Shown here one piece after another: positions 1-5,201 of a stretch of 6,457 nucleotides of DNA. The stretch's first letter is position 1, and each line of letters starts with the position of its first letter. The position numbers were made by a program, and so were the translations under genes. Source of the DNA: Balneolaceae bacterium (GTDB lineage Bacteria; Bacteroidota; Rhodothermia; Balneolales; Balneolaceae); assembly GCA_003555185.1 (NCBI GenBank), contig PWFZ01000029.1, positions 1-6,457 on the forward strand, read 5' to 3'. The notes beneath the pieces are model-generated. The model had not been told where the DNA came from. It worked only from the letters and a program-made list of their open reading frames with translations, and made no database searches.

Positions 1-335
1 ATTATTATTCCGGCATCTCTAACCATAGTATCAGCATTCGTTTCACCCAAAATCTCTTCGGCTTCATTAATGAGTCCCTTCATCGCTTCACAGATCACGC
101 CTTCTGCTTCTTCATCAAGTTTTTCAAATACTTCCTCAAGACGTTTTATGTGATGTTCTGTTTCTTTTATATGGCTTTCGATAGCATTTGATAGTTTTTC
201 AGAGGAAGCCTTATCCCTCATTTTAGGCAGGGTCTTGATAAGATGCGTTTCTGCCCAATACATATCTTTTAATTCATGAAGGAATAGTTCGTGAAATTTC
301 GAATCTTTCTCTAATGTTTGAGTTTGTGGTGACAT
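1..335 (-). CDS. DUF892 (YciE/YciF-type) ferritin-like protein, partial
   Basis: This is the N-terminal 111 codons of a ferritin-like protein; the C-terminus lies beyond the left edge. Family members are usually around 160-190 residues, so roughly a third is missing. The start is the ATG at 335-333, giving MSPQTQTLEKDSKFHEL. A long helix carries LHELKDMYWAETHLIKTLPKM (about residues 19-39), which matches the family's LxDLYxAExxLxKALPKM pattern. A second helix carries the acidic/histidine segment ESHIKETEHHIKRLEEVF (53-70). The segment CEAMKGLINEAEEI (82-95) and the later RDAGII (106-111) are also typical. YciE/YciF-like proteins are four-helix, probably metal-binding proteins made under osmotic or other stress; their biochemistry is poorly defined. 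The gene follows the 84-residue membrane protein gene on the same strand after 94 nt and could share its transcript. The Shine-Dalgarno is weak (GAGATAACT before ATG). The family call is confident; the function is not. Confidence 0.88.
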   Translation of the reverse strand, partial: MSPQTQTLEKDSKFHELFLHELKDMYWAETHLIKTLPKMRDKASSEKLSNAIESHIKETEHHIKRLEEVFEKLDEEAEGVICEAMKGLINEAEEILGETNADTMVRDAGII

Positions 336-369
336 AGTTATCTCATGGTTTTTTGATTTTTGATTTAAT

Positions 370-379
370 TACCCGGGTA
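370..379. repeat. 10-bp perfect palindrome TACCCGGGTA
   Basis: A perfect palindrome with no spacer lies in the 94-nt gap between the 84-residue gene and the DUF892 gene, 34 bp upstream of the DUF892 start. It is GC-rich within AT-rich surroundings. With no loop and no T-run it is not a terminator. A regulator site is possible, but a 10-bp palindrome can also arise by chance. Confidence 0.3.
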
Positions 380-429
380 CTTGTAAATAGTATGGGGGTG
401 CTGGCAGGACAGATATCAAGTAAGCGGAT

Positions 430-684
430 TTACTCTGATCCCTGGGTTTTTACAATCTTATTGTAAACGCCCATAATTAGTATAGGTGCAGCCCATTGTC
501 CTACAAATAGTGCTTTATCAGATTTTGCCAAAAGATTTAAGGCTAATGATACTCCCATTACACCCAAAGCCGACCATAGATATGCATCGGATGGCAACTC
601 TGCGGTTAAATCTTCTATCTCTCTCGCTATCTGGCCTTCTTCTTTACTTTTATTTTTATTTCTTGTCTTAGTCAAAATAGCCAT
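430..684 (-). CDS. Small two-helix membrane protein, conserved hypothetical (84 aa)
   Basis: The protein has a charged, basic and acidic N-terminus (residues 1-33, with NKNKSKEEGQIAREIEDLTAELPSD). Two probable membrane helices follow: about 35-53 (YLWSALGVMGVSLALNLL) and about 59-76 (ALFVGQWAAPILIMGVYNKI). The tail is short. The ALFVGQWxPxxLxxGxYNKxVK pattern resembles a small conserved membrane protein I recall from several phyla, often annotated only as hypothetical, so no function is assigned. The start is supported by AAAGGA nine bases upstream of the ATG. It is transcribed away from the 485-nt intergenic region and towards the DUF892 gene, so it is probably the first gene of that pair. 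An antisense reading frame over the same bases is a shadow: this strand has the better ribosome site and a sensible membrane-protein composition. Confidence 0.75.
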   Translation of the reverse strand: MAILTKTRNKNKSKEEGQIAREIEDLTAELPSDAYLWSALGVMGVSLALNLLAKSDKALFVGQWAAPILIMGVYNKIVKTQGSE

Positions 685-816
685 AGTCTTGATTCCTTTA
701 GGTTATACGTTTTATAGATTTCTTCCTTTTAAAGAAAGAACATCTCTTGTTTTATTACTCGCTTTATAAAGATTTGATTTTTTTTAAGCCTAATAAATAG
801 TAATTAGCGCGTTTTT

Positions 817-839
817 CATGTAGCAATATTTGCTACATG
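817..839. repeat. 23-bp dyad, 10-bp perfect arms with 3-nt spacer
   Basis: CATGTAGCAA, then TAT, then TTGCTACATG: the arms are perfect reverse complements over 10 bp. No T-run follows on either strand in the direction of a gene end; the T-run on the plus strand precedes it. It is therefore not an intrinsic terminator. A 23-bp dyad with a 3-nt centre suits an operator for a homodimeric regulator. It sits 132 bp upstream of the 84-residue gene start and about 330 bp upstream of the response regulator start, so it may serve either gene. Confidence 0.6.
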
Positions 840-870
840 CTAACCCGGACGTACAAGAGTGATAAATTTA

Positions 871-887
871 GTTTTGAGAATCAAAAC
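871..887. repeat. 17-bp dyad, 7-bp perfect arms with 3-nt spacer
   Basis: GTTTTGA, GAA, TCAAAAC: perfect 7-bp arms around a 3-nt centre, about 51 bp centre-to-centre from the 817-839 dyad. The left arm overlaps TAGTTTTG (869-876), which fits the Bacteroidota -7 consensus TAnnTTTG. No matching TTTG -33 element lies at the right distance, so I do not call a promoter. A regulator-binding site is the most natural reading. Confidence 0.5.
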
Positions 888-1079
888 GTCAATCTTACAA
901 AAAATTTAGACCTATATATAACTGCCACCGGACGTAAGATGGTTAGTTTATATCGTAGCTAAATACGGAGAGAAATCAGTTACCTGCCATAATCCAAAGC
1001 AACTCGATTTATCCTTAGATATAGTGAGATTAAAACTATGTGATTAAGATGATTACAATTCGTGGTTCACAGTTTATGG

Positions 1080-1106
1080 GTGACAAAAATATTTTGGAGA
1101 TATAAT
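1080..1106 (+). promoter_or_regulatory. Possible promoter for the response regulator gene
   Basis: GTGACA (1080-1085) and a perfect TATAAT (1101-1106) are separated by 15 nt, shorter than the preferred 17. They lie 63 nt before the response regulator start. Only the -10 hexamer is strong, and AT-rich DNA yields such matches by chance. Confidence 0.3.
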
Positions 1107-1121
1107 CATAAACAATATCAG

Positions 1122-1142
1122 GAAACCCAAAAAGTCGGTTTC
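1122..1142 (+). repeat. Small leader hairpin before the response regulator
   Basis: GAAACC (1122-1127) and GGTTTC (1137-1142) form a 6-bp stem with a 9-nt loop, ending 13 nt before the AAGGAG ribosome site at 1156-1161. It could modulate translation or be incidental. Confidence 0.3.
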
Positions 1143-1169
1143 TGATCAAAGAATTAAGGAGAAGGAAAT

Positions 1170-1802
1170 ATGATAAGTGTATTCATTGCTGACAGTCATC
1201 CACTAATGAGAGAAGGAATTAAAAAGGTATTACAGAACCAACTTGATATTCAGGTTACCGGAGAAGCGAAGGACGGACATGAAGTACTTTATCTCCTTGA
1301 AAATTATCTGCCTGATATCCTTATTTTAGAAATTAGTATGAGTGGAAAAAGTGGGCTTGATTTAATTGAGGATATCCTGAATATCTATCCTGACCTTCCA
1401 ATTTTAATGTTGAGTATTCATCCTGCAGAACGGTTTGCAATCAGATCACTGAAGGCGGGTGCATGGGGATATCTTTGCAAAACAAGTACTACAGATCACC
1501 TGATTACTGCAATACGAAAAATTGTAGTTGAAAGACGAAAATACATATCAACAGAAGTAGCAGAGCAGCTTGCCCTGCAGATAGATCACGAAAATCGCCC
1601 ACCACATGAATCGCTGTCTAATCGTGAGTATGAAATTATGTGTTTGATTGCGGCAGGATACAGCGTGCAACATGTAGCCAGAAAACTTTCTCTAAGTTTT
1701 CATACGATTCATTCTTACCGATCTCGCATTAAAGAAAAGATGAATTTAAGTACAAATATTGAGATGGCTCATTATGCTATTGAAAATCAACTTATTAATT
1801 AA
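1170..1802 (+). CDS. NarL/LuxR-type response regulator with degenerate receiver
   Basis: The 210-residue protein has the NarL-family layout: receiver about 2-120, short linker, LuxR-type helix-turn-helix about 146-207. The output domain is intact (LSNREYEIMCLIAAG, 149-163; recognition-helix region LSFHTIHSYRSRI, 175-187), so it should bind DNA. The receiver keeps the switch serine S82 and the conserved lysine K104 in GYLCK. The position that is normally the phospho-acceptor aspartate is glutamate: PDILILEISMSG, E54, where relatives read LLDISMPG. The acidic pocket is also altered: ADSHP (D8, S9) instead of ADDHP, which loses the residue equivalent to the direct Mg-binding aspartate of CheY. 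The protein is therefore probably not controlled by ordinary aspartyl phosphorylation; glutamate may mimic a permanently on state. AAGGAG lies 8 nt before the ATG. The DUF2892 gene follows after 65 nt. The family call is secure; the constitutive-activity idea is inference. Confidence 0.93.
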   Translation: MISVFIADSHPLMREGIKKVLQNQLDIQVTGEAKDGHEVLYLLENYLPDILILEISMSGKSGLDLIEDILNIYPDLPILMLSIHPAERFAIRSLKAGAWGYLCKTSTTDHLITAIRKIVVERRKYISTEVAEQLALQIDHENRPPHESLSNREYEIMCLIAAGYSVQHVARKLSLSFHTIHSYRSRIKEKMNLSTNIEMAHYAIENQLIN

Positions 1803-1805
1803 CAC

Positions 1806-1834
1806 TGCCAACTGATTATAAACCCCGGTTGGCA
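1806..1834 (+). terminator. Hairpin after the response regulator gene, possible weak terminator
   Basis: TGCCAAC (1806-1812) and GTTGGCA (1828-1834) pair perfectly and can be extended by a G-U and a G-C pair, giving a stem of about 9 bp with an 11-nt loop. The hairpin starts 4 nt after the stop codon. What follows is TAAAATTTAT rather than a clean T-run, so termination may be partial. An operator for the DUF2892 gene, 34 nt further on, is the alternative. Confidence 0.4.
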
Positions 1835-1867
1835 TAAAATTTATCATATAAATTACACCGGAAAGCC

Positions 1868-2308
1868 ATGAATGAATTCACAACAAAAGGTGACAGAGTA
1901 AGAGAGAGTACATCGGAACACATGAAACAGGTTATTGATGAAAAGACCTTTGAAAATGTGAAAGATTATTTCGACCGATCCGATAATGTGATTTCCTATC
2001 GAATTTCAGAACTGGATAAAGAGTGGGATATTGAGCGTGTGCTGGAATTAAATATGTCGGCACTGGCGCTCACAGGTTTTGCAATGTCTTTTAAAAATAG
2101 ATATTGGTTGGCTTTACCAACGGTTGTTGTGGGCTTTTTTGCCCAGCATGCTCTACAAGGTTGGTGTCCGCCGGTGGAATTTTACAGGTTTCTGCGGTTT
2201 AGGACCCGTCAGGAAATTGAAAAAGAAAAGCATGCGTTAAAGGCTTTAAGAGGAGATTATGACAATATTAAATCAGCCGAAGAAGCATACCTTGCGGTAA
2301 TGAAATAA
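1868..2308 (+). CDS. DUF2892 (YgaP-like transmembrane domain) protein
   Basis: The 146-residue protein has a charged soluble N-terminal part (1-56) including the conserved-looking ELDKEWDIERVLELN (48-62). Two membrane helices follow, about 60-75 (NMSALALTGFAMSF) and 79-98 (YWLALPTVVVGFFAQHAL). They end in the signature QGWCPP, then a basic/acidic cytosolic tail (FLRFRTRQEIEKEKHALKALRGD). This architecture matches DUF2892 proteins of about 150 residues known in Bacteroidota. DUF2892 is the two-helix membrane segment also found at the C-terminus of the rhodanese YgaP. Here there is no rhodanese domain, so it is a free-standing version with a cysteine at the membrane surface (GWC). Function is unknown; a role in thiol/sulfur handling or stress is only a guess. 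GGAAAG lies close to the ATG. The stop codon is one base from the stop of the convergent phosphoesterase gene. Confidence 0.87.
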   Translation: MNEFTTKGDRVRESTSEHMKQVIDEKTFENVKDYFDRSDNVISYRISELDKEWDIERVLELNMSALALTGFAMSFKNRYWLALPTVVVGFFAQHALQGWCPPVEFYRFLRFRTRQEIEKEKHALKALRGDYDNIKSAEEAYLAVMK

Positions 2309-2309
2309 T

Positions 2310-3155
2310 TTACAAAACAGGGCCCGTTGCAGCAGCTTCAGTTTGGAGGGTCCACTGTTCCTCTTGCTGGACAAAGACACATTTTCCGGCCTGAGTGAAG
2401 GACGATTCCGCTGCTTCCCAGCGCCTCACTTCGATCTCAATACGACCATACTCCCATCTTATAACATTATATCCATTAGGTTCATAACGTACTCGTCTTG
2501 ATATGGCTGTTCCCGCCTGAGCCACTATAATAGCCCGGTCGGAGCTTGGATAAAAAGTTCTGATATCTCCGGTGTATCCCTGGTGAAGATGGCCGGCAAG
2601 AAGAAGATCTACATTATTCTGTTCAATAATTTTTAGTGCTTTTGTGGCTCTGCCTACTAAAGTAACACCGGTGTTTTCCTGTCCGGGTGGAGGTATAAAA
2701 GGGTGGTGGGTCACGATAATTTTAAAATGGTTTTTAGGCAGACCGGAGAGGATTTTTTGCAGCTCATCAATTTGATCCGTGGAGATCCGACCGCTTTTCC
2801 ATGTAAGCGAACGGGCTGTATTTATTCCCATAATCGTAAGATTGTCATCCACGTAGCGGGGAAACATATCGTCGGTAATATAGTTTTTAAAACGCCCCAG
2901 GGGGCTGATGAACCGCCTGAAGACATCAAAGAGAGGAATATCGTGATTTCCGGGGATGCTAATCTGCGGCTTCGGCAATTGTTTCATGTAATCTGCGGCT
3001 GACCGAAACTGAGATTTTCTTGCCCGTTGTGTGAAATCTCCGCTGTTTACTACAACTGTTGGCTGTAGCTGTTGTAATTCTTTCACTAAACCATCGGCAA
3101 TTTTTGAATCCTCAGTTCCAAAATGGAGATCCGAAATGTGTGCGATTGTTTTCAT
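2310..3155 (-). CDS. Metallophosphoesterase (calcineurin-like, class III PDE type)
   Basis: The 281-residue soluble protein has the full two-metal calcineurin-like motif set in order: SDLHFG (D9, H11), SGDFTQ (D40), PGNHD (N70, H71), THHP (H150, H151) and AGHLH (H189, H191). All expected ligands are present, so it should be catalytically active on a phosphoester. The set and spacing resemble class III cyclic-nucleotide phosphodiesterases (CpdA-like) and related hydrolases; the substrate cannot be read from the sequence. After the catalytic core there is a C-terminal region of about 65 residues (RRVRYEPNGYNVIRWEYGRIEIEVRRW and beyond) that looks like a closing beta-sheet. No signal peptide or membrane segment is seen. 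The start overlaps the lipid kinase stop by ATGA (3155-3152), so translation is probably coupled. Co-expression with a lipid kinase hints at phospholipid or headgroup phosphate turnover, as an inference. Confidence 0.9.
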   Translation of the reverse strand: MKTIAHISDLHFGTEDSKIADGLVKELQQLQPTVVVNSGDFTQRARKSQFRSAADYMKQLPKPQISIPGNHDIPLFDVFRRFISPLGRFKNYITDDMFPRYVDDNLTIMGINTARSLTWKSGRISTDQIDELQKILSGLPKNHFKIIVTHHPFIPPPGQENTGVTLVGRATKALKIIEQNNVDLLLAGHLHQGYTGDIRTFYPSSDRAIIVAQAGTAISRRVRYEPNGYNVIRWEYGRIEIEVRRWEAAESSFTQAGKCVFVQQEEQWTLQTEAAATGPVL

Positions 3156-4039
3156 GGTACAACCACCCGTAAACTTTTAGGATGAATTTTAAATCGAAGC
3201 GGAGTAATTAATTTATAATTTTCTCCATCAATAGCTGCCGTAACATTCTTTTTCCAAGTGTTAACCGTTGCTTTTTCTAATAGATGCGCCTCCAAATTTT
3301 CGGCACCTTTTATACCTTTAACCGTAAGATGCCAGGCCATAAGTAATAGTGATCCAAAGCCATAAGAACGTGCAATACATAGCCAGAGTTTACCTTCGCT
3401 GAGAGAGGGCCTGAAAAAATCAGAATTCATGATTTCTTTGTATTCATTATTTCCCACAAATAAAAAAGGTGTAAAAAGGGTTGAGCTGATTTGCTCTCCT
3501 TCAACAGACATTCTCATTCTTGGTATACGCTTTATTACCCGAATGGTAGCTACAATTTTGGCCCACCATTTACGCCACCCTTGTTTCTCGGTTTTTTCTC
3601 TCTCTTTCACAATTTTTGGATAGAGACCCAGCGTGGCATTGTTAATAAATATGTGTCCATTTACCTCACCTGCATCAATTTGCTGTACATGCATCCGGTC
3701 GAGAAGGTCAATAGCTTCTAAAGGATCCAATGGTATTGCCGCATCCCGGGCAAAATTATTTTTAGTGCCCAATGCTAAAACCAAAAGTGATATTTCTTTG
3801 TTAATTACCAAATTTGCAGCAGAACTAACCGTTCCATCACCCCCGCCTATAATAAGTACATCAATTCCATCATTGAGTATTCGTTTAAGTTCAATTCTGA
3901 TCTGATTACCGGGTACAATGGCCAGATTATCGGGTGAAACCCGGCCGTTGAGATGGGTTTTAATCTGCGTGAGACGTTTCTCATTTTGTTCTGGTGTTAA
4001 TACACCGGATGCATTATTGATGACAGCACCGATTTTCAT
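3152..4039 (-). CDS. Diacylglycerol kinase-family lipid kinase (DAGK_cat)
   Basis: The 295-residue protein is full length for the YegS/DgkB/sphingosine-kinase-like family. The nucleotide-binding signature GGGDGT is at 65-70, in LIIGGGDGTVSSAAN. The second signature is LALGTKNNFARDAAIP (88-103), equivalent to PLGTxNxFARxLGIP. The usual proline is alanine, and KNN replaces the commoner LNH/GND, a mild departure. IDAGEVNGHIFINNATLGLYPKIVKERE and the C-terminal AAIDGE (acidic residue of the second domain) are also typical. It should phosphorylate a lipid such as diacylglycerol at the inner face of the membrane using ATP, but the substrate is not determined. There are no clear transmembrane helices; W/K-rich RKWWAKIVATIRVIKRIPR (156-174) may contact membrane. 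It overlaps the upstream membrane-protein gene by ATGA (4039-4036) and the downstream phosphoesterase by ATGA, so the three form a coupled unit. Confidence 0.9.
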   Translation of the reverse strand: MKIGAVINNASGVLTPEQNEKRLTQIKTHLNGRVSPDNLAIVPGNQIRIELKRILNDGIDVLIIGGGDGTVSSAANLVINKEISLLVLALGTKNNFARDAAIPLDPLEAIDLLDRMHVQQIDAGEVNGHIFINNATLGLYPKIVKEREKTEKQGWRKWWAKIVATIRVIKRIPRMRMSVEGEQISSTLFTPFLFVGNNEYKEIMNSDFFRPSLSEGKLWLCIARSYGFGSLLLMAWHLTVKGIKGAENLEAHLLEKATVNTWKKNVTAAIDGENYKLITPLRFKIHPKSLRVVVP

Positions 4040-4485
4040 GACGAATCCGGAAGCCTGTAACCGGCTGCGGCACCGCCTCCGTAAATTATATGAGCGGCTA
4101 ATAGATGAAGATAATATCTATTTAATTCTATGGAAGGCGGATTCGGGTGCAATTTAAAAATAAGATGCCAACCGGCTATACCTGTTAAACCATACATCAG
4201 GCCATGCAAAGAGCCGCTCGGTAAGCCTGGACCTGCCGAAGTTGATCTCCAGATGAAATGTGAACTGATTAAAAACAGCGTTCCGATTGAGTAGTGTACT
4301 ATCCAGCCCGCGAGTGAAGATTCCTTTAAAGTTTTACAATACCGGAAATATCGCAAAAGCTGATTCAGCAACAACGGTTCTTTAAAGTGTCTGTTGGTAA
4401 TTCCGGACGCTATGTAACTGAATAACGTCATAAAGGAAGTCCCAATCATTGCCCCTGATAATATTCTAACGGCGGTCATAATCAT
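4036..4485 (-). CDS. Conserved four-helix membrane protein of unknown function
   Basis: The 149-residue protein has four likely membrane helices: about 5-27 (AVRILSGAMIGTSFMTLFSYIAS), 58-80 (LAGWIVHYSIGTLFLISSHFIW), 93-111 (LHGLMYGLTGIAGWHLIFK) and 124-144 (YYLHLLAAHIIYGGGAAAGY). Between helices 3 and 4 is FKLHPNPPSIELNRYY. The residues GW-x2-H-Y in helix 2, GW-H in helix 3, HPNPP and H-x2-Y-G in helix 4 look like conserved polar positions within the bilayer. I recall similar uncharacterised proteins in Bacteroidota but cannot name a function. The ATG at 4485 is chosen because no in-frame ATG lies between it and an upstream TGA; the ATG at residue 3 is an equal alternative, and neither has a good ribosome site. 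The gene lies 79 nt downstream of the copper protein and overlaps the lipid kinase gene by ATGA, so it may act with the kinase at the membrane. Confidence 0.8.
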   Translation of the reverse strand: MIMTAVRILSGAMIGTSFMTLFSYIASGITNRHFKEPLLLNQLLRYFRYCKTLKESSLAGWIVHYSIGTLFLISSHFIWRSTSAGPGLPSGSLHGLMYGLTGIAGWHLIFKLHPNPPSIELNRYYLHLLAAHIIYGGGAAAGYRLPDSS

Positions 4486-4564
4486 TTGAATTCGTGGACT
4501 ATTCCATAATGGTACCAGGTCGCTTAACAGATGGACGTTACTTTTGCGATAATTGCGTCAGTTT

Positions 4565-4906
4565 TTAAGCTACTTCCGTTACAGCTATTTCCCGGCAGAT
4601 TTGTGCACATTTAAAACAGGCTTCTGCACATTTTTGACAATGGTCCATATCATGCTGCTGACACTCCTCACCACATGCCTGGCAAATTTCGGCGCATACA
4701 CGGCACATTCGTTCTGCAAATTCTGATTTGCGAGCCATAAATTTGGATGCCATCATACAGATGTCCGCACAGTCGTAATCAAGCTGAATACATCTAGTCA
4801 GCATTTTAATATTTTCTTCCTTCAGGCAGGAAGTTGCGCAATGTGAGCATGCAACTGCGCACTCGTTACATGCATCTATACATTCTTGAAATTTTTCGTG
4901 TCTCAT
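4565..4906 (-). CDS. Cysteine-rich four-helix-bundle copper-binding protein (Csp-like)
   Basis: The 113-residue protein has 19 cysteines in a strict helical pattern. Helix 1 has C9, C13, C16, C20, C23, C27; helix 2 has C39, C46, C50; helix 3 has C68, C71, C75, C78, C82; helix 4 has C90, C93, C97, C100, C104. The alternating CxxxC and CxxC spacing places the thiols along the inside of a four-helix bundle, as in copper storage proteins, which hold many Cu(I) ions in their core. No signal peptide is present (MRHEKFQECIDACN), so this is the cytosolic Csp3-like type, not the exported Csp1 type. Extra possible ligands are H22, H85, H89, M51 and M52. AGAGGA lies just before the ATG. The gene is divergent from the PAS kinase across 399 nt and is followed by the unknown membrane protein 79 nt later. 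The old name for this family was DUF326. The family call is confident; copper storage in this organism is inferred. Confidence 0.93.
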   Translation of the reverse strand: MRHEKFQECIDACNECAVACSHCATSCLKEENIKMLTRCIQLDYDCADICMMASKFMARKSEFAERMCRVCAEICQACGEECQQHDMDHCQKCAEACFKCAQICREIAVTEVA

Positions 4907-4942
4907 GATTCCTCTTGAAAATTAGATGTTTAAATATGTTGA

Positions 4943-4959
4943 ATTTAATCTCATTAAAT
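4943..4959. repeat. 17-bp AT-rich dyad, 7-bp arms with 3-nt spacer
   Basis: ATTTAAT, CTC, ATTAAAT: perfect 7-bp arms. The right arm covers the candidate -10 of the copper-gene promoter. Position and symmetry suit a repressor operator, but AT-only arms are easier to find by chance. Confidence 0.4.
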
Positions 4960-4980
4960 GGGTCAGGCATTGCATTACAA
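4953..4980 (-). promoter_or_regulatory. Possible promoter for the copper-protein gene
   Basis: On the minus strand TTGTAA (4980-4975) and TTTAAT (4958-4953) are separated by 16 nt. They match the -35 consensus at 4 of 6 positions and the -10 consensus at 5 of 6. The -10 ends 46 nt before the copper-protein start codon and coincides with the 4943-4959 dyad. A Bacteroidota-style TAnnTTTG on the minus strand (TATCTTTG, 5129-5122) is an alternative but lacks a clear upstream partner. Confidence 0.3.
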
Positions 4981-4996
4981 AAATTTAAGTGTTTGT

Positions 4997-5056
4997 TGTA
5001 AATATTTTCTGGAAGAAATAGGAGTGTGAAATGGGAGAGATTAAATAATATTTACA
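4997..5056. repeat. 10-bp inverted repeat with 40-nt spacer
   Basis: TGTAAATATT (4997-5006) and AATATTTACA (5047-5056) are exact reverse complements. The wide spacing suggests two separate half sites of one regulator more than an RNA stem. The arms are AT-rich, so chance is a real possibility. Confidence 0.35.
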
Positions 5057-5201
5057 TTGTATCAAGTGAGACAAGCATTTTAAAAAACAGAAATTATCTG
5101 TGAAAATAGTAAGATGAGATGCAAAGATATGTAAGACTTTACCCTTCTTCTATAATGTAATCCTCGGTAAATTAGATCATTATATGTTATGCGAAGAAAA
5201 T

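Larger units (their letters stand above)
685..1169. other. 485-nt divergent intergenic region, no supported gene
   Basis: This gap separates the minus-strand 84-residue gene from the plus-strand response regulator gene. It is AT-rich. It holds an 8-T run (778-785), the palindrome CTTTATAAAG, two clear spaced dyads (817-839 and 871-887), a 9-bp direct repeat CCGGACGTA (845-853 and 928-936), a possible promoter near 1080-1106, and a small leader hairpin (1122-1142). I see no tRNA-like fold and no convincing small ORF. A 41-codon frame (837-962) lacks a ribosome site and starts inside a dyad. The length and number of dyads suggest a regulatory region rather than decayed coding sequence. Confidence 0.7.

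Noticed and set aside
486..671. 61-codon plus-strand frame
   Set aside because: It is antisense to the 84-residue membrane protein gene, has no ribosome site and a low-complexity Leu/Phe/Tyr tail; a shadow frame.
719..785. T-run with CTTTATAAAG and TTTCTT/AAGAAA repeats as a terminator
   Set aside because: There is no plus-strand gene upstream, the palindrome has no loop, and the stems are short and AT-only.
817..839. Dyad as an intrinsic terminator
   Set aside because: No gene ends into it on either strand, and the T-run is on the wrong side for the plus strand.
869..876. TAGTTTTG as a Bacteroidota -7 promoter element
   Set aside because: No TTTG/TTG -33 element at the required spacing, it is about 290 nt from the next start codon, and it is embedded in a dyad that explains it equally well.
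837..962. 41-codon plus-strand frame in the first intergenic region
   Set aside because: It begins inside the 23-bp dyad, lacks a ribosome site and its product resembles nothing I recognise.
2703..3002. 99-codon plus-strand frame
   Set aside because: It is antisense to the metallophosphoesterase, whose complete motif set proves the minus strand is coding.
3429..4157. Four overlapping plus-strand frames of 64-90 codons
   Set aside because: All are antisense to the lipid kinase and membrane-protein genes and show no recognisable domain.
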